Below, one piece after another: positions 7,472 to 14,550 of a stretch of DNA of 18,160 nucleotides (position 1 is its first letter; every line of letters begins with the position of its first letter). Source of the DNA: an uncultured Bacilli bacterium (GTDB taxonomy: Bacteria; Bacillota_I; Bacilli_A; RFN20; CAG-631). The stretch is taken from the NCBI GenBank assembly GCA_934202505.1, contig CAKPXW010000022.1, positions 1 through 18,160 of the forward strand, read 5' to 3'. The notes under the pieces are model-generated. The model saw only the letters and a list, made by a program, of their open reading frames with translations. It did no database searches and had not been told where the DNA came from. Made by a program: the position numbers and the translations under genes.

Positions 7472-8887
7472 CTATTTATTAATTTTTTCAATAATTTCAC
7501 GAGCAATTTTTACACCATTTGCTCCTGCTTGAGCAAGTCCTCTTGTAATTCCTGCTCCATCGCCACCTACATATAAATTATGAATTTTGATTTCAAAATT
7601 ATTATCACATTCTACACGATCACTATAGAATTTAGCTTCAACTCCATAAAATAATGTGTGATCATTAGCAATACCTGGTGTTACATAATTTAATGCATCC
7701 ATCATTTCAATCAATGATTGCATAGTTTTATATGGTAAAATTAATCCTAAATCACCTGGAACAGCTTCCTTTAATGTTGGCTTAACAAAACCTTCATCAA
7801 TTCTCTTTTTTGTAGATCTTCTTCCAGCTTTTAAATCGCCATATTTTTGAACAATAACTGATCCACCAGATAACTTATTTGCTAAAGAAGAAATTTCTTC
7901 AGCATATTTGTTTGGATCTTTAAATGGTTCTGAAAATTCATGCGATACTAATAAAGCAAAATTTGTATTGTTGCTGCCAAGTTTTGCATTATGATAACTA
8001 TGTCCATTGCAAACCATAATACCATTATGATTTTCAATTACTACATGTCCTGATGGGTTAGAACAAAATGTTCTAACTTGGGTACCAACTGATGTATTAA
8101 AAACAAATTTTCCTTCATATAAGCATCTATTAATATCATCCATAATAATGTTATTAGTTTCAACTCTAACACCAATATCAACTTTATTAATTCCGACTTT
8201 TACTCCATGAGAAGTTAGCATTGAAGATAGCCATTGTGCACCTGGTCTTCCAACACCTAAAACAACATATTTACTAGTTATTGTTTCACCATTTTTTAAA
8301 ATAACGCCTTTAACAATATTATCTTCTACAACAATATCTTTAACATCGCTTTTAAATAAATAATCAATATGACCTTTCATCGCTTCAAATATGTTTTCTA
8401 AAACTTGGAGGTTAATTTCTGTTCCTAAGTGTCTTACTTCAGAGCGTAATAGTTTTAATCCTACAGAAATTGCTTTCTTTTCGATATCAAATACTTCTTT
8501 AGTAGCAGGATTAGTTAATTCTTCTGGTGCTCCATATTTTAATTGGATTGAATCAACATAACGAATTAATGATAAAACTTCATCAGAATCTAAATATTCT
8601 GTCATCCATCCACCAAATTCACTAGTAATATTAAACTTTCCATCAGAAAATGCTCCACATCCACCAAATCCACTTGTCATTGAACATGCTGGCTTGCAGC
8701 CTACTTTTCCGTAAATATCTTGTGGACATTGTTTTATTTTTTTCTCTAATATTGGACAGTTTCTATGATAAATATCATGTCCTCTATCTATTAATAAAAC
8801 TTTTAAATTTGGGGCTTTTTCCATAAATTCATAAGCAGTATAAATTCCCATTGGCCCAGCTCCAACAATTATTACATCGTATTGCAT
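7472..8887 (-). CDS. FAD-dependent oxidoreductase, COG2509 family
   Basis: A 471-residue flavoprotein. The N-terminal Rossmann motif GAGPMG (9-14) and acidic/basic end IDRG (33-36) bind FAD; the C-terminal YVGGDGAGITRGLAQAGANG segment is the second FAD-contact motif of this fold. A Cys-rich stretch follows the Rossmann region (Cys44, 54, 64, 68, 77) and leads into SGFGGCGAFSDGKFN, the signature of the uncharacterised COG2509 dehydrogenases. The Cys spacing suggests a metal or Fe-S site or redox disulfides, but this is not established. It is cytoplasmic with no signal. Start ATG 8885-8887 has a strong AGGAGGT site. It lies 24 nt after hpt, so the two are probably cotranscribed. Substrate unknown. 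Confidence 0.9.
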   Translation of the reverse strand: MQYDVIIVGAGPMGIYTAYEFMEKAPNLKVLLIDRGHDIYHRNCPILEKKIKQCPQDIYGKVGCKPACSMTSGFGGCGAFSDGKFNITSEFGGWMTEYLDSDEVLSLIRYVDSIQLKYGAPEELTNPATKEVFDIEKKAISVGLKLLRSEVRHLGTEINLQVLENIFEAMKGHIDYLFKSDVKDIVVEDNIVKGVILKNGETITSKYVVLGVGRPGAQWLSSMLTSHGVKVGINKVDIGVRVETNNIIMDDINRCLYEGKFVFNTSVGTQVRTFCSNPSGHVVIENHNGIMVCNGHSYHNAKLGSNNTNFALLVSHEFSEPFKDPNKYAEEISSLANKLSGGSVIVQKYGDLKAGRRSTKKRIDEGFVKPTLKEAVPGDLGLILPYKTMQSLIEMMDALNYVTPGIANDHTLFYGVEAKFYSDRVECDNNFEIKIHNLYVGGDGAGITRGLAQAGANGVKIAREIIEKINK

Positions 8888-8911
8888 AAATTACCTCCTG
8901 TATCAACAACA

Positions 8912-9457
8912 TTAAATATATTTTTTATTAATAACTCCTACTTTATCAATATTTCTATATGCTTCATTGTAATCAAGTCCATATCCTATTACAAACTTGT
9001 CTGGTATAGAAAATCCTACATATTTTGGTTTAACATCAATTACTCTTCTTTCTGGCTTATCAAGCATAGTAGCAACATCTACTTGCTTACAGCCGTTTTC
9101 ATTAAAATAATTAATTAATTTTTCACAAGTAAGACCTGTATCGACAATGTCTTCTACTATTAAAATATAACGGTCTTTTATGTCAAAATTCATTACTGCT
9201 GTAAGTTTTACATTACCAATAGTTGTTGTTGTATTACCGATGTAACTTGATGCTTTAATAAATTCTAAATTACAATTAATGTTTACATTTAAAACAACAT
9301 CAGAAAAAAATGGAACCGCACCTTTTAAGGTGCAAACAATTGTTAAAGGTTTTCCTTCATAATCTTTATTAATTTGACAAGCAATTTCTTTGGCTCTTGC
9401 CTTAATTTGATCTGAAGTATATAGAACTTCACTCATTAAATCATTTGGATAAATCAT
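8912..9457 (-). CDS. hpt: Hypoxanthine phosphoribosyltransferase
   Basis: Purine salvage enzyme that joins hypoxanthine (and usually guanine) to PRPP to give IMP/GMP. The start is the ATG 9455-9457, with AAAGGAG 5 nt before it, giving 181 residues, the usual length; the ORF extends 13 codons further upstream but that part lies over the ribosome binding site. Seen motifs are LKG (44-46), SSY (70-72) in the flexible loop and the PRPP-binding loop IVEDIVDTGLT (100-110). Type I phosphoribosyltransferase fold. It is followed after 24 nt by the COG2509 flavoprotein gene and lies after the tyrS terminator, so it probably has its own promoter. Confidence 0.95.
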   Translation of the reverse strand: MIYPNDLMSEVLYTSDQIKARAKEIACQINKDYEGKPLTIVCTLKGAVPFFSDVVLNVNINCNLEFIKASSYIGNTTTTIGNVKLTAVMNFDIKDRYILIVEDIVDTGLTCEKLINYFNENGCKQVDVATMLDKPERRVIDVKPKYVGFSIPDKFVIGYGLDYNEAYRNIDKVGVINKKYI

Positions 9458-9500
9458 ACATTCTCCTTTATGTGCTTTTTTCTTTGAAAAACACAAAGTT

Positions 9501-9509
9501 ATTTTAACA
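9501..9509 (-). promoter_or_regulatory. Possible extended -10 promoter of hpt
   Basis: TGTTAAAAT on the minus strand fits TGnTAtaaT-type extended -10 boxes, with a poor -35 (TTTATT) 17 bp upstream. The position, between the tyrS terminator and the hpt ribosome binding site, fits. Confidence 0.4.
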
Positions 9510-9541
9510 CGAAATAAAACAATAATAAAGTTTTTTACATT

Positions 9542-9577
9542 AAAAAGTCTTTATCGTTATATTGATAAAGATCTTTT
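9542..9577 (-). terminator. Terminator after tyrS
   Basis: AAAAGATCTTTATC and GATAAAGACTTTTT pair around an 8-nt loop on the minus strand, with one bulged A, followed by a T-rich tract. It begins 5 nt after the tyrS stop codon and separates tyrS from hpt. Confidence 0.75.
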
Positions 9578-9581
9578 AATT

Positions 9582-10820
9582 TTAATTGAATTTTGCTAAA
9601 GCGTATTTCTTTTTTCCTCTTCTTATTACAATATAAGTACTATCAATGGCATCGTTTATAGAAACAATTTTATTTTCATCTGTCACTTTTTCACCATTTA
9701 GAGAAATTGCTCCATTTTTGATAAATTCTCTTGCCTCTCTTTTACTTGAGGCAACTTGCGTATTAATAACTAAATCTATTAATGCAGTTTCTTTATTAAG
9801 AATAGTACATGGGAAATCTTTAAATGCCATATTAATTTCTGTGGCTGTTAATTCTTTTATATTACCTGAAAATAAAGCATTTGTTATTTTTAAAGCTTCT
9901 TCATAACCTTTTTCTTTATGAATAAAAGTTGTCATTTCTTTAGCAAGAACTTTTTGAGCAAGTCTTGTTTCTGGTGCTTTTTTCCATTCATTTTCAATAT
10001 TATCAATTTCTTCAAGAGATAAGAATGTAAATTGTTTTAGTCTTTTTATTACTTCACTATCTGGCAAATTAATCCAAAATTGATAAAATTCATATGGTGA
10101 TGTCTTTTTTTCATCAAGCCAAACTGACTTTCCATCTTCTGATTTTCCAAATTTTGTTCCATCAGACTTTAAAATTAAAGGAATTGTCATAGCCATAACT
10201 TTAACATCTGCTCCATTTTTCTTTCTTATTAATTCAATACCTGATGTCATATTTCCCCATTGGTCTTGTCCACCAATTTGAACTGTACAATTCATTTCTT
10301 TATATAGATGGTTCCAGTCAAGGGCTTGTAAAATTTGATATGAAAATTCAGTATAAGAAATTCCTGTTTCAAGACGAGCTTTTACTGTTTCTTTATTAAT
10401 CATATAATTTACATTAAATTCTTTTCCATAATCGCGTAAAAAATCTAGCATATTAATATTGCAACACCAATCATAATTATTAACTATTGTTTCAAAACCA
10501 AATATATCTTTAACTTGTTTTTTTAGTTTTTCTACATATTGATTTATAGTTTCAATTGGTAGCATTTTTCTTTCACCTTGTTGTTTTGGATCACCAATTC
10601 TTCCAGTTGCACCACCTACAAGTAAAACTGGATGATGTCCATGACTTTGTAAACGTTTAGCTACAAGATATGTTACAAGATGTCCAACGTGCAAAGAATC
10701 TCCTGTTGGATCACATCCCAAATAAAATGTCACTTTGTTATTTTCAAGATATTGTTCGAACTCCTCACTAGTTGATTGAAAGAATAATTCTCTTGCTTTT
10801 AATTCTTCTATTAAAGTCAT
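9582..10820 (-). CDS. tyrS: Tyrosyl-tRNA synthetase
   Basis: A class I aminoacyl-tRNA synthetase that charges tRNA-Tyr. At 412 residues it is of normal length. Motifs are the HIGH-type HVGHL (44-48) inside YLGCDPTGDSLHVGHL, the tyrosine-site GGQDQWGN (183-190) and the KMSKS-type KFGKS (223-227). The C-terminal 65 residues form an S4 RNA-binding domain (SKREAREFIKNGAISLNGEKV). The KFGKS form marks the bacterial TyrS type rather than the TyrZ type. The ATG 10818-10820 follows GGAGG by 7 nt. Expression is controlled by the T-box leader just upstream. A CcpA-like gene lies directly upstream, an arrangement that loosely recalls Bacillus, where ccpA and tyrS are near one another. Confidence 0.97.
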   Translation of the reverse strand: MTLIEELKARELFFQSTSEEFEQYLENNKVTFYLGCDPTGDSLHVGHLVTYLVAKRLQSHGHHPVLLVGGATGRIGDPKQQGERKMLPIETINQYVEKLKKQVKDIFGFETIVNNYDWCCNINMLDFLRDYGKEFNVNYMINKETVKARLETGISYTEFSYQILQALDWNHLYKEMNCTVQIGGQDQWGNMTSGIELIRKKNGADVKVMAMTIPLILKSDGTKFGKSEDGKSVWLDEKKTSPYEFYQFWINLPDSEVIKRLKQFTFLSLEEIDNIENEWKKAPETRLAQKVLAKEMTTFIHKEKGYEEALKITNALFSGNIKELTATEINMAFKDFPCTILNKETALIDLVINTQVASSKREAREFIKNGAISLNGEKVTDENKIVSINDAIDSTYIVIRRGKKKYALAKFN

Positions 10821-10845
10821 GCTTTCTCCTCCTTAAATAAAAAAA

Positions 10846-11026
10846 CGTCCTTTAGAATAATCTAAGGACGAATTAATCGCGGTACCACCTTAGTTCATAG
10901 TAACACTATGCACTCGTTTATACTTTTATAACTTAAAGTGTAATTATTTAATAAATTAACTACTTGTTTGCACCATACACAAGTTCTCTAAAACAATTAA
11001 TTTATGTTTATTTCTTTAAAAAGTAC
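10846..11026 (-). promoter_or_regulatory. T-box riboswitch (tRNA-Tyr) of tyrS
   Basis: The T-box core AAGGTGGTACCGCG lies at 10878-10891 (minus strand) and is followed by a strong hairpin CGTCCTTAGA...TCTAAAGGACG (10846-10870) with a T7 tract, the terminator that uncharged tRNA would disrupt. Stem I shows the AGAGA motif, a short distal stem ACTTGT/ACAAGT enclosing GGTGCAAA, and a base helix TTAAAG/CTTTAA. A Tyr codon UAC at 10940-10942, followed by A and then the base helix, fits the specifier. Low uncharged tRNA-Tyr gives termination; high uncharged tRNA-Tyr gives readthrough. Confidence 0.92.
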
Positions 11027-11032
11027 AAATTA

Positions 11033-11061
11033 ATTTTATAATATACATTTTTATAAGTCAA
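11033..11061 (-). promoter_or_regulatory. Predicted sigma-A promoter of the tyrS T-box leader
   Basis: TTGACT (11056-11061) and TAAAAT (11033-11038) are 17 bp apart on the minus strand. The start would be near 11026, just before the T-box stem I. The promoter lies directly after the stop codon of the CcpA-like gene, and I see no terminator between them, so some readthrough is possible. Confidence 0.55.
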
Positions 11062-11070
11062 CTAAATATA

Positions 11071-12060
11071 TTATAAAGTTGAACCTCTTTTTACATACTT
11101 AAATGGTAATTTTTTAGAAATAATTTCTTCATTATTTTCAATGACTTCTGATAATATTTTCATGCCTTCTTTGCCAAGGCCCTTCATATCAATAGAAAAT
11201 GAAGATAATTTAGGCCTTGTAAGTTCACTATATTTTGTACCAATCATTGCCATAAATTCAAAATCTTCTGGAACTTTCTTTTCCATATCTAAAGCTGCAT
11301 TTAAGGCTGCTATTTCTATTCCATCACGTGTCGCAATGAAAAATCCTGAAGATATTTCCTTTATTTTTTTACTTACAATATCATAAGTTCCTTGATAAGA
11401 ATCTGGAACATGAATTATATTTTCAAATTTTAAATTTGCTTTTTCATAAGCTTTACAAATCGCATCAATAATTCTATTTTCCATTCTTCCACTACCATCA
11501 ACATGTAAAAAATAAATTTGCTTATTTCTTGCCAAAGCTTCATTTACTAAATCAATTATTTGATTTTTATAATGCCATGATACAGAAGAAACTGTTTTTA
11601 AATCAACACCTAGAGTTACTAAAGGAATATCAAAAGTAAATAATTCTTTCAATTCTTCATCTAGCAAAGTATCATTAAATAAAATAATACCATTGGGTCT
11701 TAAAGATACTACCTTAGAAATTACTTTTGAAAGTGATTTTTTATCATTCTTTGTTGTAAAAATCAAACAATCATAGCCATATTCATTAGCTGCTTCCATT
11801 ATTCCTGAAACAACATGAGAAACATAAGTATATTTAATTTCTGGAACAATAATAGCAACATTTGTATTTTTTCTTGAAGCAAGTTCAACTGCTATAGAAC
11901 TTGGACGATAATTTAATTGTTTAATAGCATCTAATACACGTTCTTTTGTATCTGGAGCAACTTTATCAATTCCGTTCATTACTCTACTTGCTGTAGCTAA
12001 AGATACACATGCTAATTTAGCAACATCATAGATCGTTGGATTTTTTTCTTTCTTTGCCAT
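11071..12060 (-). CDS. ccpA: LacI-family regulator, CcpA-like
   Basis: A 329-residue LacI/GalR repressor. The N-terminal helix-turn-helix (TIYDVAKLACVSLATASRVMNG, about residues 9-30) and hinge helix (YRPSSIAVELASRK) are followed by a periplasmic-binding-protein-type sensor domain. The whole chain parallels CcpA: VGVIIPDI-like VAIIVPEI, GI..A..Y.Y, and a C-terminal TRPKLSSFSIDMKGLGKEGMKILSEVI. CcpA with HPr-Ser-P binds cre sites for carbon catabolite control; residues that contact HPr were not checked. The Ala in ATASRV replaces the usual Val of ATVSRV. ATG 12058-12060 has an AAGGAG site. Adjacent to tyrS. A sugar-specific LacI relative remains possible. Confidence 0.72.
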   Translation of the reverse strand: MAKKEKNPTIYDVAKLACVSLATASRVMNGIDKVAPDTKERVLDAIKQLNYRPSSIAVELASRKNTNVAIIVPEIKYTYVSHVVSGIMEAANEYGYDCLIFTTKNDKKSLSKVISKVVSLRPNGIILFNDTLLDEELKELFTFDIPLVTLGVDLKTVSSVSWHYKNQIIDLVNEALARNKQIYFLHVDGSGRMENRIIDAICKAYEKANLKFENIIHVPDSYQGTYDIVSKKIKEISSGFFIATRDGIEIAALNAALDMEKKVPEDFEFMAMIGTKYSELTRPKLSSFSIDMKGLGKEGMKILSEVIENNEEIISKKLPFKYVKRGSTL

Positions 12061-12080
12061 TTTCCCACTCCTTTTTAAAC

Positions 12081-12086
12081 ATTATA
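12081..12086 (-). promoter_or_regulatory. Possible -10 box of the CcpA-like gene
   Basis: A perfect TATAAT on the minus strand with a poor -35 (TTTTTC) 17 bp upstream. The leader would be only about 14 nt. No clear cre-type operator is seen here. Confidence 0.4.
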
Positions 12087-12103
12087 CACTATTTTTTCTA
12101 AAA

Positions 12104-12133
12104 GAAAAAGTCACTAAACTTAGTAACTTTCTC
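12104..12133 (-). terminator. Terminator after the cold-shock gene
   Basis: GAGAAAGTTACT and AGTGACTTTTTC pair (two G-U pairs) around AAGTTT on the minus strand, followed by a T-rich tract. It lies between the csp stop (12159) and the start of the CcpA-like gene. Confidence 0.7.
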
Positions 12134-12158
12134 GTTTTTTCAATTTTTTTCGATTAAA

Positions 12159-12365
12159 CTATTTTACAATAGGTCTAATGTTTGTTGCTCTTGATCCTCT
12201 ATCTGTTGTTTCAAGATCAAAATCAACTTCAGTTCCTGGTTCAATTGTCTTAAATCCTTCCATTAAAAGACTAGAATAATGGAAGAAAATGTCTTCTTGA
12301 CCATTTTCAACAGTAATGAACCCATAGCCCTTTTGTTTGCTAAATGTCTTAACTTTACCCTTCAT
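12159..12365 (-). CDS. Cold-shock protein, CspA family
   Basis: A 68-residue single cold-shock domain. RNP1 is KGYGFI (12-17) and RNP2 is DIFFHYS (25-31), the aromatic faces that bind single-stranded RNA/DNA. Such proteins act as RNA chaperones. The ATG 12363-12365 follows AGAGAGG with long spacing (about 11 nt). A promoter at 12417-12445 gives a leader of about 45 nt, shorter than in strongly cold-induced cspA genes, so constitutive or growth-linked use is possible. It is monocistronic, ending at its own terminator. Confidence 0.95.
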   Translation of the reverse strand: MKGKVKTFSKQKGYGFITVENGQEDIFFHYSSLLMEGFKTIEPGTEVDFDLETTDRGSRATNIRPIVK

Positions 12366-12403
12366 TTTTTAAAAACCTCTCTTAAATATTTGCAAAATGT
12401 TAT

Positions 12404-12432
12404 TTGCTTTATACACATTATAACGATATAAT
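12404..12432 (+). promoter_or_regulatory. Promoter of the 12500-12991 membrane protein gene
   Basis: TTGCTT (12404-12409), 17-bp spacer, perfect TATAAT (12427-12432). Predicted start near 12439. It overlaps the csp promoter on the other strand; see the findings. Confidence 0.65.
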
Positions 12433-12445
12433 TTTAAAAAAACAA
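12417..12445 (-). promoter_or_regulatory. Promoter of the cold-shock gene
   Basis: TTGTTT (12440-12445), 17-bp spacer, perfect TATAAT (12417-12422) on the minus strand. Predicted start near 12410. Confidence 0.65.
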
Positions 12446-12499
12446 GCAAAAATAGAAAAAAGCCTGTATTTTATGACTTGTTAGAAAAAGGATTATCAT

Positions 12500-12991
12500 A
12501 TGAAATTATTTTATTTATCAACTTTGATTAATATTTATAAATTTATAATAGTTTTTCTTATAATTATTTTTTTATATCTTATAATAAAATATAGCTATCG
12601 CATTTTATATTTGCAAAAGCCTCTTAATTATTTTAAAAAAATAGGAAATATAAAAAAAGAAAAAGATTATTATATTTTTAAATATAATGGTCAAAAATAT
12701 TTTATTAAATTTTTATTTGTAAAAAGAAATTGTGAAATTCAAATTAATAATCAAACTACTTGGCAATGCTTTTATAATAAAATGAAATCTTCAAAATATA
12801 TAAAAAATTTAAAATCCTTTTTAAATTTAAAAAAGGATAAAAAAGTTATTATTTTATTAGGAAAAGTTAAAAACATTAAACTTGTAATTAATGAATCAGA
12901 AATGATAATTGTTACTCCAAAGACAAATGTTTATAATTTAAATGTTATCAAAAAATCAGAAATAAGAAATTTTTTTGAAAAACAATATTGA
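12500..12991 (+). CDS. Unrecognised single-pass membrane protein
   Basis: A 163-residue protein I do not recognise. An N-terminal membrane segment (about 13-33, YKFIIVFLIIIFLYLIIKYSY) is followed by a Lys/Asn/Ile-rich basic domain of about 130 residues, probably cytoplasmic. This domain looks like an alternation of beta strands (YYIFKYNGQKYFIKFLFVKR; KKVIILLGKVKNIKLVINESEMIIVTPKTNVYNL). I see no catalytic motif. The ATG at 12500 follows AAAGG by about 9 nt, and a good promoter lies upstream. It is divergent from the csp gene and 45 nt upstream of the MgtC start at 13037. A very AT-rich codon choice (AAA, AAT, ATT, TTA) could hint at a fast-evolving lineage-specific gene. Confidence 0.75.
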   Translation: MKLFYLSTLINIYKFIIVFLIIIFLYLIIKYSYRILYLQKPLNYFKKIGNIKKEKDYYIFKYNGQKYFIKFLFVKRNCEIQINNQTTWQCFYNKMKSSKYIKNLKSFLNLKKDKKVIILLGKVKNIKLVINESEMIIVTPKTNVYNLNVIKKSEIRNFFEKQY

Positions 12992-13015
12992 TTTCTAAGG
13001 AAAAAATGCTATTAT
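12988..13015 (+). promoter_or_regulatory. Promoter of the MgtC-family gene
   Basis: TTGATT (12988-12993), 16-bp spacer, TGCTATTAT extended -10 (13007-13015). The -35 overlaps the stop codon of the upstream gene. Confidence 0.5.
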
Positions 13016-13057
13016 AAAAGCAATAAATGACTATAAATGAATGGAGTTGGTTTTTTC

Positions 13058-13825
13058 GTGCTTTTTGCTGAAATTGTTAAAAATGTTGATCCAATTGTAA
13101 AATTATTAATGCGCTTTTCTTCTTGGTGGGGTTGGCTTGCTGAAGTATCAATTGGTGCTATTATTGTAAGATTATTGCTTGCAGTAGTTTGTGGTGGTAT
13201 TATTGGTGGTGAAAGAGCAGCTAAAAGACATGCTGCTGGTTTTAGAACATATATTATTGTGGCTGTTGGTGCAGCTATTGCTGGGGCAACTAATCAATTT
13301 ATTTTTGAGTTTTTTGGAAATACAGGTGATGGTGCAAGACTTGGTGCACAAGTAATATCTGGTATTGGTTTTTTATGTGCAGGAACTATTCTTGTTACTT
13401 CTAGAAGCCAAATAAAAGGATTAACTACAGCCGCTGGTTTATGGGCTTGTGGTTGTATGGGATTAAGTGTTGGTCTTGGTTATTATACTATGGGCATTGT
13501 TTCAGCTTTAATGTTACTTATCATATTGAGTGTTTTACCTCCTATTGAAAATTATTTCATTTTAAGAGCTAAACTATTTTCTTTACACGTAGAATTATCT
13601 TCAAGGCCAGATTTAAAAGAATTAATTAATTATCTTAGAAAACATGAATATAGTGTAACTAATGTTGAACATAATGTTGCGTATGCTTCCTCTGGACTTT
13701 CAGTATATACTTTAACAATAACTATGCCTGATGCTAAAAAAGGAAAAAGAATTATCAATCATAATGAAGTAGCAAAAATTTTAGAAACACTTCCTTATGT
13801 AAATCATGCAGAAGTAATTCAATAA
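13058..13825 (+). CDS. MgtC/SapB-family membrane protein
   Basis: An integral membrane protein with about five hydrophobic helices and a C-terminal ACT-like soluble domain (about the last 75 residues). MgtC-family signatures are clear: GGERAAKRHAAGFRTYIIVAVGAA, then VISGIGFLCAGTILVTSRSQIKGLTTAAGLWACGCMGL. The family is linked to Mg2+ limitation and control of membrane energetics; its precise role varies. I use the GTG at 13058 (255 residues) because GGAG (13043-13046) precedes it by 11 nt, a spacing seen elsewhere in this window. An upstream in-frame ATG at 13037 (262 residues) has no ribosome binding site but cannot be excluded. It ends at a compact terminator. Confidence 0.9.
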   Translation: MLFAEIVKNVDPIVKLLMRFSSWWGWLAEVSIGAIIVRLLLAVVCGGIIGGERAAKRHAAGFRTYIIVAVGAAIAGATNQFIFEFFGNTGDGARLGAQVISGIGFLCAGTILVTSRSQIKGLTTAAGLWACGCMGLSVGLGYYTMGIVSALMLLIILSVLPPIENYFILRAKLFSLHVELSSRPDLKELINYLRKHEYSVTNVEHNVAYASSGLSVYTLTITMPDAKKGKRIINHNEVAKILETLPYVNHAEVIQ

Positions 13826-13831
13826 TTTTAT

Positions 13832-13853
13832 AAGATGCTAAGCATCTTTTTTT
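13832..13853 (+). terminator. Terminator after the MgtC-family gene
   Basis: AAGATGC-TAA-GCATCTT is a perfect 7-bp stem with a 3-nt loop, followed by a run of T residues (13847-13853). Confidence 0.85.
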
Positions 13854-13901
13854 GTATTAAATAAAACATAATTATTTATCTTATTTAATACACTATAATA
13901 G

Positions 13902-14550
13902 GTGATTATTATTAATACTAAGATTAACAAAAGTGATATCGTTAAATTTGTATTTTTTATTATTTTTCTATTATCATTAATAGTTTTTGCAATTTTCTTT
14001 TTTCCTAAAATGCAAAAAGATTTAAATTTTTCTAACATTAGAGATTTTGTTATTGAAAAAAAAGGCTTTAGCTTTTTAACTTATATTTTATTACAAATTT
14101 TACAAGTTGTAATTTTTGCAATTCCAGGCGACCTTATTAATATGGTCGGTGGTTTTGTGTTTAATTGGCATCTTGGCTTTATTTTATCATTTATTGGTAT
14201 AGTTATAGGAACTATCATTGTTTTTTATATTGCAAGAATATTGGGTTATGGATTTATAAGATTCATCTAAAGGCTTTCTAGGCATGTTTATTATTTGTAA
14301 CTTACCATTTTTACCAAAAGATGTTTTAATGTATTGTGCTGGATTAACTCCATTAAAAGCCAAAAAGACAATACCTTTATATTGTCTTTGTAGAATACCT
14401 GGAATAATTATTTGGAATTTAGTTGGTGCTAATGTTTATGATAAATCTGTTTTAGGAATTATCATTACTATAATTGGCTTATTAACCTTATTGATAGGCC
14501 TTATAATTATTAAAGATAAAGCTAATCAGAAAGTTTCAAATCATAAATGA
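13902..14550 (+). pseudogene. Broken VTT-domain (DedA/TVP38-type) membrane protein
   Basis: Two adjacent reading frames make one family protein. The first (13902-14270) carries PGDLINMVGGFVFNWHLGF and IGIVIGTIIVFYIARILGYG, the N-terminal half of a VTT/DedA domain. It stops at TAA 14268-14270. The second, in another frame (from about 14260 to 14550), reads SSKGFLGMFIICNLPFLPKD, then a CAGLTPL and RIPGIIIWNLVGAN end. Compared with relatives, roughly 20 residues between the halves appear to be missing, which suggests a small out-of-frame deletion near 14262. The start is also poor: GTG 13902 lies inside the AGGTGA ribosome binding sequence and no in-frame ATG follows nearby. DedA proteins are undecaprenyl-phosphate translocases (UptA type). 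Its 3' end overlaps rex by 29 nt, on the opposite strand. Confidence 0.75.

Noticed and set aside
13838..14038. 66-codon minus-strand ORF
   Set aside because: It starts inside the VTT pseudogene and runs into the MgtC terminator; no ribosome binding site.
14268..14270. Recoding or programmed frameshift in the VTT gene
   Set aside because: The stop is TAA, there is no slippery heptamer at the junction, and part of the usual protein is missing.
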